Positions 6,997 through 12,656 of a stretch of 12,656 nucleotides of DNA are shown here, one piece after another. The notes beneath the pieces are model-generated. The model did not search any database, was not told the origin of the DNA, and saw only the letters and a program-made list of their open reading frames with translations. Location: NCBI GenBank assembly GCA_902494935.1, contig CABUVH010000043.1:1-12656 (forward strand). Direction: 5' to 3'. How positions within the stretch are numbered: the stretch's first letter is position 1; each line of letters starts with the position of its first letter. The stretch is from an uncultured Collinsella sp. GTDB lineage: Bacteria > Actinomycetota > Coriobacteriia > Coriobacteriales > Coriobacteriaceae. The translations under genes were made by a program, and so were the position numbers.

Positions 6997-7034
6997 GGCG
7001 CTTTGCCGGCAACACACATTACCAGCAAAGCGCC
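6997..7034 (-). terminator. Long 16-bp hairpin behind purB
   Basis: Arms 6997-7012 and 7019-7034 pair along all 16 positions, with two G-T pairs on the minus strand, around a TGTGTG loop. It begins 27 bases after the purB stop. The following minus-strand bases (TCGTTGCATTT) are only mildly T-rich, so it differs from a textbook terminator; it may end transcription inefficiently or protect the 3' end of the purB mRNA. Confidence 0.65.
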
Positions 7035-7060
7035 CTAAAAAGCTAACGTTATGCCCGAAC

Positions 7061-8407
7061 CTACTCGAAGCTCAGCTGCTCCAGACGATCAAAGACTGTG
7101 TCGATACGAGTGAGGAAGTCCCATGGATCAAAGATCTCGTCGAGCTTCTCCTGGCTGACGGTGCAGCGCGGGTCGGCCTCGAGACGTTCCTTAAAGGTGG
7201 GGCCGGAGACACAATCCTGTACCTCGTGCCAGGTTGCCATGGCGTTCTCCTGCACAATGGCGTACGCGTCCTCGCGGGTGATGCCCGTGTCGACGAGGGC
7301 GAGCAGCACCTTGGAGGAGAAGATGAGGCCGCGGGTCTTATTGAGGTTGGCCATCATGCGGGCAGGGTACAGCTGCAGGCCGTCGATAACGCGAATGAGG
7401 CACTGGAACATGTGGTCGAGGGCGATGAAGCTGTCGGCCTGGGCGACGCGCTCGGCAGAGGAGTGCGAAATGTCACGCTCGTGCCACAGGGCGACGTTGT
7501 CGAAGGCAACCTGCGCGTTGGCCTTCACGACGCGCGACAGGCCGCAGACCTTCTCCATGGTGATGGGGTTGCGCTTGTGCGGCATGGCTGAGCTGCCCTT
7601 TTGGCCCTTACGGAACGGCTCCTCGGCCTCGAGCGTATCGGTCTTCTGCAGATTGCGGACCTCGGTAGCGATGCGCTCGCAGGTGGCTGCGGTGGTGGCG
7701 AGAACGCCGGCGAGATAGGCGTGATGGTCGCGGCTGATAACCTGCGTGGACAGCGGGTCGTGAACCAGGCCCAGGTGCTCGCAGACATACTCCTCGACGA
7801 ACGGCTCGATGGAGCTGTACGTGCCGACAGCGCCCGAGATGGCACCAAAGGCAACATTCTTGCGGGCGTCCTCAAGACGATCCAGATCGCGCTTGAGCTC
7901 CCAGGCCCAAGAGCCAAACTTCATGCCGAAGGTCATCGGCTCGGCGTGGATGCCATGAGTGCGGCCGGCACAGAGCGTGTTGCGCTCCTCAAAGGCGCGA
8001 CGCTTGCAAATCTCGCCGAGCTTCTTGACATCCTCGATGATCAGGTCGCAGGCCTGGGTGAGCTGGTAGCACAGGGCCGTGTCGCCCAGATCGGAGCTGG
8101 TCATGCCATAGTGAACCCAGCGGCTGGGCTTGGGGTCGCCCTCGGGAACATCGGCATCGATGTACTCCTTCATGTTGGTCAGGAAGGCAATGACGTCGTG
8201 GCGCGTGACTTCCTCGATCTCATCGACCTTCGCCTTCTCAAAGTTGGCATGGTCGCGGATCCACTGGGCCTCGTCTTTGGAAATACCGATCTTGCCGAGC
8301 TCCGCCTGGGCCTCGCAGGCCAGAACCTCGATCTCCTGCCAAATGGCGTACTTGTTCTCGAGGGAGAAGATGTGTCCCATCTCCGGGCGGGTATAGCGAT
8401 CGATCAT
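7061..8407 (-). CDS. purB: Adenylosuccinate lyase
   Basis: Cleaves SAICAR to AICAR plus fumarate, and adenylosuccinate to AMP plus fumarate, in purine synthesis; a cytoplasmic homotetramer in the fumarase/aspartase superfamily. The superfamily signature GSSAMPHKRNP is at 271-281 with the catalytic serine loop. Also visible are TRHDVIAF (His71), TSSDLGDT (103-110) and GRTHGIHAEP with His151, the usual general acid. The length of 448 residues is in the family range. I chose the ATG at 8407 because AAGGAG lies 5 bases ahead; the longer frame back to 8449 would need a TTG start without an SD. It sits alone between a long 3' hairpin and a -10-like box, upstream of the TSCPD unit and 4 kb from purC. 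Confidence 0.96.
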   Translation of the reverse strand: MIDRYTRPEMGHIFSLENKYAIWQEIEVLACEAQAELGKIGISKDEAQWIRDHANFEKAKVDEIEEVTRHDVIAFLTNMKEYIDADVPEGDPKPSRWVHYGMTSSDLGDTALCYQLTQACDLIIEDVKKLGEICKRRAFEERNTLCAGRTHGIHAEPMTFGMKFGSWAWELKRDLDRLEDARKNVAFGAISGAVGTYSSIEPFVEEYVCEHLGLVHDPLSTQVISRDHHAYLAGVLATTAATCERIATEVRNLQKTDTLEAEEPFRKGQKGSSAMPHKRNPITMEKVCGLSRVVKANAQVAFDNVALWHERDISHSSAERVAQADSFIALDHMFQCLIRVIDGLQLYPARMMANLNKTRGLIFSSKVLLALVDTGITREDAYAIVQENAMATWHEVQDCVSGPTFKERLEADPRCTVSQEKLDEIFDPWDFLTRIDTVFDRLEQLSFE

Positions 8408-8412
8408 AGCGG

Positions 8413-8418
8413 CTCCTT
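8413..8418 (-). promoter_or_regulatory. Ribosome binding site deciding the purB start
   Basis: AAGGAG on the minus strand is 5 bases before the ATG at 8407 and lies inside the longer alternative frame, supporting the shorter PurB. Confidence 0.7.
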
Positions 8419-8451
8419 TTTGGTTATTGGCACGTTGGTCGTAACCCAACC

Positions 8452-8457
8452 ATTGTA
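8452..8457 (-). promoter_or_regulatory. Possible -10 box of purB
   Basis: TACAAT on the minus strand lies 44 bases before the purB start, the same hexamer as in the tRNA promoter at 43-48. No good -35 is seen at 16-18 bases, so this is a partial call. No purine riboswitch or clear PUR-box is visible in the short leader. Confidence 0.35.
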
Positions 8458-8510
8458 CCGTGCGCAGGTGCGAGTATGGGCAGCAGGCATTAACCTAACA
8501 TTTTGGAATT

Positions 8511-8561
8511 GGAGCGAGCATGGGGACGTCCGCGCATTTGCTTCGCAAATACGCACCGGCT
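8511..8561. repeat. 51-base direct repeat, copy 1, with hairpin
   Basis: Matches 8642-8692 at 47 of 51 positions (differences at 8517, 8521, 8522 and 8535). The first 17 bases resemble the 3' end of the nearby tRNA-Gly with three changes. The rest holds the inverted repeat GCGCATTTGC / GCAAATACGC around TTC. The C at 8535 breaks one pair in plus-strand RNA but leaves a G-U pair in minus-strand RNA. It lies upstream of purB and carries no supported gene. Confidence 0.8.
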
Positions 8562-8641
8562 GCGGTCGATCTCCTCGGATTCACGGAGACGATGGGGAAG
8601 ACTTTGTTGAATTGGCCGTCCCGAGGTCTTCTGTGCTCCAT

Positions 8642-8692
8642 GGAGCGGGCAACGGGACGTCCGCGTATTTGCTTCGCAAATACGCACCGGCT
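8642..8692. repeat. 51-base direct repeat, copy 2, with tRNA-Gly 3' end and hairpin
   Basis: Second copy, starting 131 bases after the first. Its first 17 bases equal the end of the tRNA-Gly gene exactly; including two more bases on the left, 8640-8658 and 8831-8849 form a 19-base identical direct repeat (ATGGAGCGGGCAACGGGAC). It then leaves the tRNA sequence inside the T-arm and runs into the perfect inverted repeat GCGTATTTGC / GCAAATACGC with a TTC loop. Its minus-strand apex is GCGAAGC. This suggests a tRNA-associated repeat or an old attachment site. Confidence 0.8.
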
Positions 8693-8694
8693 TC

Positions 8695-8712
8695 AGGCGC
8701 CTGTCGGCGCCT
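8695..8712. repeat. GC-rich inverted repeat next to copy 2
   Basis: AGGCGCC and GGCGCCT form a perfect 7-bp stem around TGTC, three bases after copy 2. No T-run follows. An alternative pairing, GGCG / CGCC around CCTT at 8706-8717, competes with it. Confidence 0.55.
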
Positions 8713-8726
8713 TCGCCTGCTCGCTA

Positions 8727-8743
8727 TAAGCGCTTCGCGTTTA
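8727..8743. repeat. Third CTTCG-loop hairpin
   Basis: TAAGCG and CGTTTA pair over 6 bp with one G-T pair around CTTCG. The minus-strand apex is again GCGAAGC, as in both 51-base repeats, though the arms differ. A small inverted repeat GCGTT / AACGC overlaps its right side (8737-8751). Confidence 0.45.
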
Positions 8744-8761
8744 TTTAACGCTCGCACCCTG

Positions 8762-8785
8762 TCGGGTTCGAGTCCCGGCGCTTTA
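8762..8785 (+). pseudogene. Detached tRNA T-arm fragment on the plus strand
   Basis: TCGGG, loop TTCGAGT and CCCGG (8762-8778) have the form of a tRNA T-arm, followed by CGCTTTA where an acceptor 3' strand would be. No matching 5' acceptor, D-arm or sound anticodon arm exists in the 80 bases upstream, and no CCA follows. It faces opposite to the nearby tRNA-Gly. It is most likely a tRNA remnant, though the T-arm core is nearly palindromic and could be a shared repeat. Confidence 0.35.
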
Positions 8786-8788
8786 TTG

Positions 8789-8819
8789 AAAAAAGCACGG
8801 TAACGAAACGTTACCGTGC
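8789..8819 (-). terminator. Rho-independent terminator of tRNA-Gly
   Basis: GCACGGTAACG (8795-8805) and CGTTACCGTGC (8809-8819) form a perfect 11-bp stem with a 3-base loop, followed on the minus strand by six T (8789-8794). It starts 12 bases after the CCA end of the tRNA. Confidence 0.9.
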
Positions 8820-8831
8820 CTGAAATTCGAA

Positions 8832-8906
8832 TGGAGCGGGCAACGGGACTCGAACCCGCGAGTGTCAGCTTGGGAAGCTGATGCCTTACCACTTGGCGAT
8901 GCCCGC
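8832..8906 (-). tRNA. tRNA-Gly (anticodon CCC)
   Basis: Minus-strand cloverleaf of 75 bases with encoded CCA. Acceptor GCGGGCA pairs with TGCCCGC. The D-arm is GCC with GGC, the anticodon stem TCAGC with GCTGA, the loop TTCCCAA giving anticodon CCC, and the T-arm GCGGG with CCCGT around TTCGAGT. Discriminator T, then CCA at 8834-8832. It decodes GGG glycine codons. It has its own promoter and terminator. The last 17 bases of its acceptor and T-arm side recur at 8642-8658. Confidence 0.95.
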
Positions 8907-8917
8907 TTGTGTTGGCT

Positions 8918-8947
8918 AGTATAACGCGGTTGTCTTGTTCGATACAA
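8918..8947 (-). promoter_or_regulatory. Promoter of tRNA-Gly
   Basis: Minus-strand TTGTAT (8942-8947) and TATACT (8918-8923) are 18 bases apart, and the -10 ends 11 bases before the tRNA 5' end. The close fit in spacing and position makes this the best promoter in the window. Confidence 0.6.
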
Positions 8948-9156
8948 GGGTGGCGATGCTTGTTTTAGCTGTGGAGATTCGTTTGAAAATCGCGTCAATT
9001 GTGGAGACGAGGACCTTTGACTTCCTGTTCCCCTTATCTTCTACCTGCGCTTTTGCTTGATTGTTGTATTTGAGCTCAATTTGTCAGGAATTGGGCAAGC
9101 TTTTGGTCAGGCTCCGGTACTTACCCGCATGAACCTCGGGGGTAGCCTCATCCTAC
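8948..9156. other. Gene-free stretch ahead of the adhesin gene
   Basis: These bases separate the divergent tRNA-Gly and adhesin genes and must hold the adhesin promoter. T-rich, promoter-like hexamers occur (TTGACT at 9018, TTGATT near 9057), but none has a partner at good spacing, so I mark no promoter. TACCC near 9122 can pair with GGGTA near 9140, hinting at a structured leader. I see no coding region with a credible start. Confidence 0.4.
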
Positions 9157-9181
9157 GCGTCGCAGCCTCCCCGTGCGACGC
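9157..9181 (+). promoter_or_regulatory. Leader stem-loop just before the adhesin ribosome binding site
   Basis: GCGTCGCA (9157-9164) and TGCGACGC (9174-9181) form a perfect 8-bp stem with a 9-base loop, GCCTCCCCG. The loop contains CTCC, which is complementary to GGAG of the SD (AAGGAG, 9191-9196) only 10 bases downstream. A loop-to-SD contact could lower translation, but this is untested and pyrimidine loops are common. Confidence 0.45.
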
Positions 9182-9201
9182 ACGAGGGATAAGGAGCAGC
9201 C

Positions 9202-12200
9202 ATGTCCAACGCACCCACGCACTCTGTCCACAGCGCAATCGCAACAGGTCCGCTGCTCCTGCTCCTCTTCCTGCTTTTCGGCTGCCTGGCACCGGGAGCC
9301 GCATTTGCCGTCGATGGCTACGACCAGCTCGGCTTCCGCACTATTAGCGATGATTGTGGACCCTTCTTCATCGGCAAGTATGAAGCTCAAGACACCTCGA
9401 TTGCCTACTGCATGAACCAGGAGCGCCCCGGCCCCACCAAACCGGGCGGCCCATGGCTCAACTTTGATCAAGGCTGGGTGTGGCTCGACGACGAGTTCGC
9501 GGCAATCGTTTGTCACGGATATCCCACCACCACGTCGTTTGGCGGTTACCATCTTTCACCCGATCGCGCCCGCGCCGCCACCCAGCTTGCCGTATGGATG
9601 CTCAACGGCACTACCCATGTCGACGGCACCTACTCCTACACGACCGCTCAGGGTAAAACCAAGAGCGGACACTTTACCGCCGACAATGAAGTCGTGGCGG
9701 CTGCGCGGTGGCTCCACGACAGCGCAAAATCAGGAAGCATCAAAGCCGCTCCGCACCGCGCGCGACGCTATCTAGGGGCCGTATCGGGCGGCAGCAAACG
9801 TCAAGACATGCTCTATGTACTGCCGGCGGTCTCTGTTTCCTTCCAAAAGCAGTCTGCTAACACCGTTATTACCAGCGGAAACAATACCTATCAGTTTACC
9901 GGGGCAACATTCGATATTTTTGAGAGCGCCAGCGGCGCACGTGTCGGCACCATCAAGATGGACAGCAACGGTCGAGCGCAAGCAACACTTCTGCCCAACA
10001 CGGCATACTACCTAGTTGAAACGAAGGCGCCGGCCGGCTATGTCCCCCGCCACGATCGTATTGCCTTTACCACGGGGAATGACGGCGGGCGGGTCGCCAT
10101 TGATGAACAGCCCGGCACCATCAACCTGCGTATCGTAAAACTCGATGCCGCGACGAATGCCGGCCCCCAGGTGGGATCTTCACTCGCAGGAGCAGAGTTC
10201 ACGTGCGTATCACAATCAACCCCTGGATGGGCGCAAATCCTCACGACCGACGAAAGCGGTCGGGCCACTCTCGCCGATGTCCCCTTAGGAACCTTTACCA
10301 TCTACGAATCAAAAGCCCCCGAGGGCTACCTGCCATCCAACGACAGCTGGACCTATACCGTTGGAGCCGACCAGCTCGGCGATTCAGGCGTGGTCGAGAT
10401 CGAATCTCGCGTTTCCGATATCCCCATTGCGTTTAACCTTGAGATTTCCAAATTCAAGGATTACGGCAATAGCGACCAATCCGGCCTGGAGCAGCCGGCG
10501 GGTGGTGTTGTCTTTGAGGTTGTCAGCAACAGCTCTCAGCAGGTTGTTGGCACACTGACCACAAACATCTATGGCTTTGCCTCCACCAAAGATCAGCCCG
10601 AAGCATGGTTCGGCACAGGCAAGCGACCCGCCGGTGTCCACGGAGCCGTCCCATACGACCGTGCCGGCTACACGGTTCGCGAGGTTCCGGAAACCGTCCC
10701 CGAGGGTTTTAAACGTGCAGGGGAATGGACCGTCGGGGCCAATCAGATTTCCGACGGCGCCGAGCTTCAATATATCGTGGACAACCACGCTCTGTCGACG
10801 CATCTCCAGATTGTAAAACGCGATGCCCAAACAGGCGCTTCTGTTCCCCTAGCCGGATTCACCTTCCAACTCCTCGACAGCAATCACGAACCTGTCTCAC
10901 AAACTTGCTGGTATCCAGCACATAACGTAATGAACACCTTTACGACTGACGCGACCGGGACCGTCACACTGCCCGAATCGCTCGTGCCGGGCACCTATTA
11001 TGTACGCGAAACCTCGGCCAAAGAGCCCTATCTTGTCGGTGAAGAGATCGAGGTAAACATACCCGCCGACATGAACCTAACGCCCGTTGCAATCGCCTCG
11101 TATTATGACCACGCCGCGACCGGAAACATCAGGATCGTTAAAACCGATGCCAAAGACGGCAGCAGTCTCGCGGGCGCCGTCTTTGAGATCCGTGCCTCGG
11201 GTGATATCGTGCGCCCCGACGGTAGCATTGCCGCGCTCGACGGTGAGACTGTCGCGACCGTCACGACGGATGAAACTGGAGAAGCACGCGCGGACAACCT
11301 CCCGCTGGGACCTGGCGCCGCACGCTACGAGGTTGTCGAGACTCAAGCGCCGGCAGGCTTCTTGCTCGATCGGACAACCCATATTGTCGACCTTACTTAT
11401 GCCGACCAGAAAACACCCGTTGTAGAAGCACGGCTTAACGTATCCGACGATTACACCAAGGTTGATATCTCCAAGGTCGATGCAAGCGGTGAGCAGGAAG
11501 TGGAAGGCGCACAGCTCACCTTATATGGTCCCGATAAAACCGAAATAGACTCCTGGACCTCATCCGACAAGCCGCACCGCGTCGAACATCTTGCACCCGG
11601 CACCTACTCGTTGCGCGAAATGATGTCTCCGCGGACCTATGACCTTGCCGAGGAGATAACGTTTGAAATAAAGGATACGGGAGAAGTCCAATCCGTCGCG
11701 ATGAAGGATACGCCCATCGAGATCAAAGGACAGGTCGACAAGCGTCAGGAGCTTGCCCAACCTATCGGGAAGGGTCTGTTGGCCAACGGCGATGGTAAAA
11801 ATCGCGCCGCGACGCAAACCAATACGGATGGACTTTTCTCCTATACCATCGATGCTCGAAACGACTCCGCTACTTGGGTTGATGAGTTTACGATTACCGA
11901 TGATCTTGAGTGTGCCGAGGACGATACGGCGAGATTCGTCTCAATCGAAACCCCCGTCGCCATCGGCGACCTCAACGGTCTGTGCAACGTATGGTATCGC
12001 ACGACGCCGTTGGACTCGACAGACGTCGATGAGCCGGCAAACGCGACACTTGACGATGGGCACGAAAATCCTTGGCTTGAGTCCGACGAAGTAAAAGAGA
12101 GCCTGGGTGAGGACTGTCGCCTCGTCGATTACGACGGTTGGCACCTCTGGAAGGCGAATATCTCAACCATGGAATCCACCACACTCGAGGCGAAAGAACT

Positions 12201-12633
12201 CGACCTTGCATCCAATACCGTCGTAACGGGCATTCGAATTGAATACGGTGCGGTAGCCGCCGACTTTACGACTCGAAGCGATGCGGATTCTTGGAACCGC
12301 GATGATCTCAAAGATGAGCACGACGATCTTGACGATGCCAAAGCAATCCTTGGCACAGACGCCCGGGGCGCAATCGTGCACATGCAGGCGACGTCGGCTT
12401 ATACGCCCCAAACCGCACTCACCAACAGCGCACGCGTCGATCTTTGCCGCAACGGCGGCGGCGATAAACTTGAGTCACATGACGAGGACAGCGTCATTCA
12501 ACGCTGTACCCTACCGCAGGACCTACCGGCAACAGGATCAGTTCCCATCGCCGCTTGCATCACCGCGCTCCTGACCTCGGGTGCCGCAGCCCTATGGTTC
12601 GCTCGCCTTAGGTCGATCCCAAAGAAGCGCTAG
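9202..12633 (+). CDS. LPXTG-anchored thioester adhesin with six CnaB/SpaA-like domains
   Basis: A 1143-residue surface protein likely to attach the cell to host or matrix proteins. A Sec signal peptide (1-36, AFA before VDG) is followed by a thioester domain (about 37-205) with Cys70 in AYCMN and Gln128 in TQLA, the pair that forms the reactive thioester in TQXA domains. Six CnaB-like domains follow, with candidate isopeptide Lys and catalytic Glu at K216/E273, K313/E369, K417/E494, K539/E603, K647/E713 and K758/E806, several ending in ETKAPAGY-like motifs. Residues 840-1100 form an unassigned, acidic, Cys-containing region whose start (SYTIDARNDSATWVDEFTITDDL region) looks DUF11-like. The sorting signal is LPATG (1108-1112), a hydrophobic span and a tail ending PKKR. 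AAGGAG lies 5 bases before the ATG. No sortase is in view. The isopeptide partners are not all clear. It resembles pilus-tip adhesins such as streptococcal Cpa. Confidence 0.92.
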   Translation: MSNAPTHSVHSAIATGPLLLLLFLLFGCLAPGAAFAVDGYDQLGFRTISDDCGPFFIGKYEAQDTSIAYCMNQERPGPTKPGGPWLNFDQGWVWLDDEFAAIVCHGYPTTTSFGGYHLSPDRARAATQLAVWMLNGTTHVDGTYSYTTAQGKTKSGHFTADNEVVAAARWLHDSAKSGSIKAAPHRARRYLGAVSGGSKRQDMLYVLPAVSVSFQKQSANTVITSGNNTYQFTGATFDIFESASGARVGTIKMDSNGRAQATLLPNTAYYLVETKAPAGYVPRHDRIAFTTGNDGGRVAIDEQPGTINLRIVKLDAATNAGPQVGSSLAGAEFTCVSQSTPGWAQILTTDESGRATLADVPLGTFTIYESKAPEGYLPSNDSWTYTVGADQLGDSGVVEIESRVSDIPIAFNLEISKFKDYGNSDQSGLEQPAGGVVFEVVSNSSQQVVGTLTTNIYGFASTKDQPEAWFGTGKRPAGVHGAVPYDRAGYTVREVPETVPEGFKRAGEWTVGANQISDGAELQYIVDNHALSTHLQIVKRDAQTGASVPLAGFTFQLLDSNHEPVSQTCWYPAHNVMNTFTTDATGTVTLPESLVPGTYYVRETSAKEPYLVGEEIEVNIPADMNLTPVAIASYYDHAATGNIRIVKTDAKDGSSLAGAVFEIRASGDIVRPDGSIAALDGETVATVTTDETGEARADNLPLGPGAARYEVVETQAPAGFLLDRTTHIVDLTYADQKTPVVEARLNVSDDYTKVDISKVDASGEQEVEGAQLTLYGPDKTEIDSWTSSDKPHRVEHLAPGTYSLREMMSPRTYDLAEEITFEIKDTGEVQSVAMKDTPIEIKGQVDKRQELAQPIGKGLLANGDGKNRAATQTNTDGLFSYTIDARNDSATWVDEFTITDDLECAEDDTARFVSIETPVAIGDLNGLCNVWYRTTPLDSTDVDEPANATLDDGHENPWLESDEVKESLGEDCRLVDYDGWHLWKANISTMESTTLEAKELDLASNTVVTGIRIEYGAVAADFTTRSDADSWNRDDLKDEHDDLDDAKAILGTDARGAIVHMQATSAYTPQTALTNSARVDLCRNGGGDKLESHDEDSVIQRCTLPQDLPATGSVPIAACITALLTSGAAALWFARLRSIPKKR

Positions 12634-12640
12634 CGCGATG

Positions 12641-12656
12641 AAAAAGCGGGCGAGCC
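12641..12656. other. Possible left half of a terminator at the window edge
   Basis: AAAAAGCGGGCGAGCC begins 8 bases after the adhesin stop. It looks like the first arm of a terminator whose second arm (GGCTCGCCCGCTTTTT) would lie outside the window. It could instead be the start of a small reading frame (ATG at 12638, MKKRAS), but no SD precedes it. Confidence 0.35.

Noticed and set aside
8511..8692. CRISPR array
   Set aside because: Only two copies 131 bases apart, with internal palindromes and tRNA sequence; no regular spacers and no cas genes.
8690..8790. A complete tRNA on the plus strand ending in the orphan T-arm
   Set aside because: No 5' acceptor strand pairs with CGCTTTA and the D and anticodon arms do not fold at normal sizes.
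8520..8803. Short open frames across the repeat region
   Set aside because: They are translations of the tRNA-like repeats and hairpins, with in-frame starts but no SD and no protein character.
9265..9288. Lipobox-like LFGC in the adhesin signal peptide
   Set aside because: Phe at the -2 position is unusual, an AFA cleavage site follows, and the protein already has an LPATG anchor.
12638..12656. Start of a next gene (MKKRAS)
   Set aside because: No SD, and the sequence fits a terminator arm better; only 19 bases are visible.

Overview
The window is about 12.7 kb of moderately high-GC DNA. Three things suggest a Gram-positive actinobacterium of the Coriobacteriia, most like a gut Collinsella: an LPXTG/thioester surface adhesin, a small TSCPD protein next to a twin-arginine lipoprotein, and short intergenic gaps with GC-rich hairpin terminators. 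The genus is my inference from gene content and style; no database was searched.

Almost everything from 1 to 8906 reads on the minus strand. From the right, a tRNA-Gly(CCC) gene with its own promoter and terminator is followed by a repeat-rich gap of about 380 bases. Next come purB (adenylosuccinate lyase) with a strong hairpin behind it, then a coupled pair: a TSCPD-domain protein and a Tat-exported lipoprotein. A gap with a two-part hairpin leads into an OmpR-type response regulator and its membrane histidine kinase. Then come purC (SAICAR synthase), a small two-pass membrane protein translationally coupled to purC, a terminator, an M29 family aminopeptidase, and finally the 5' half of a tRNA, probably Lys, cut by the window edge just before its anticodon. 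PurC and PurB catalyse the SAICAR-forming step and the following lyase step of purine synthesis, yet here they are separated by the signalling block.

From 9202 to 12633 the plus strand carries one large surface protein of 1143 residues. It has a Sec signal peptide, a thioester adhesion domain (Cys70 with Gln128 in TQLA), six CnaB/SpaA-type domains with isopeptide-type Lys and Glu positions, a C-terminal domain of about 260 residues that I do not recognise, and an LPATG sorting signal. Its sortase is not in the window. A stem-loop sits just ahead of its ribosome binding site.

The least ordinary DNA is 8511-8790, between purB and tRNA-Gly. Two 51-base direct repeats begin with a copy of the tRNA-Gly 3' end and run into a near-perfect hairpin whose minus-strand apex is GCGAAGC, a motif known for very stable mini-hairpins. 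A third GCGAAGC hairpin and a detached tRNA T-arm follow. I read this as a tRNA-associated repeat family or the scar of an integrated element, not as a working system.
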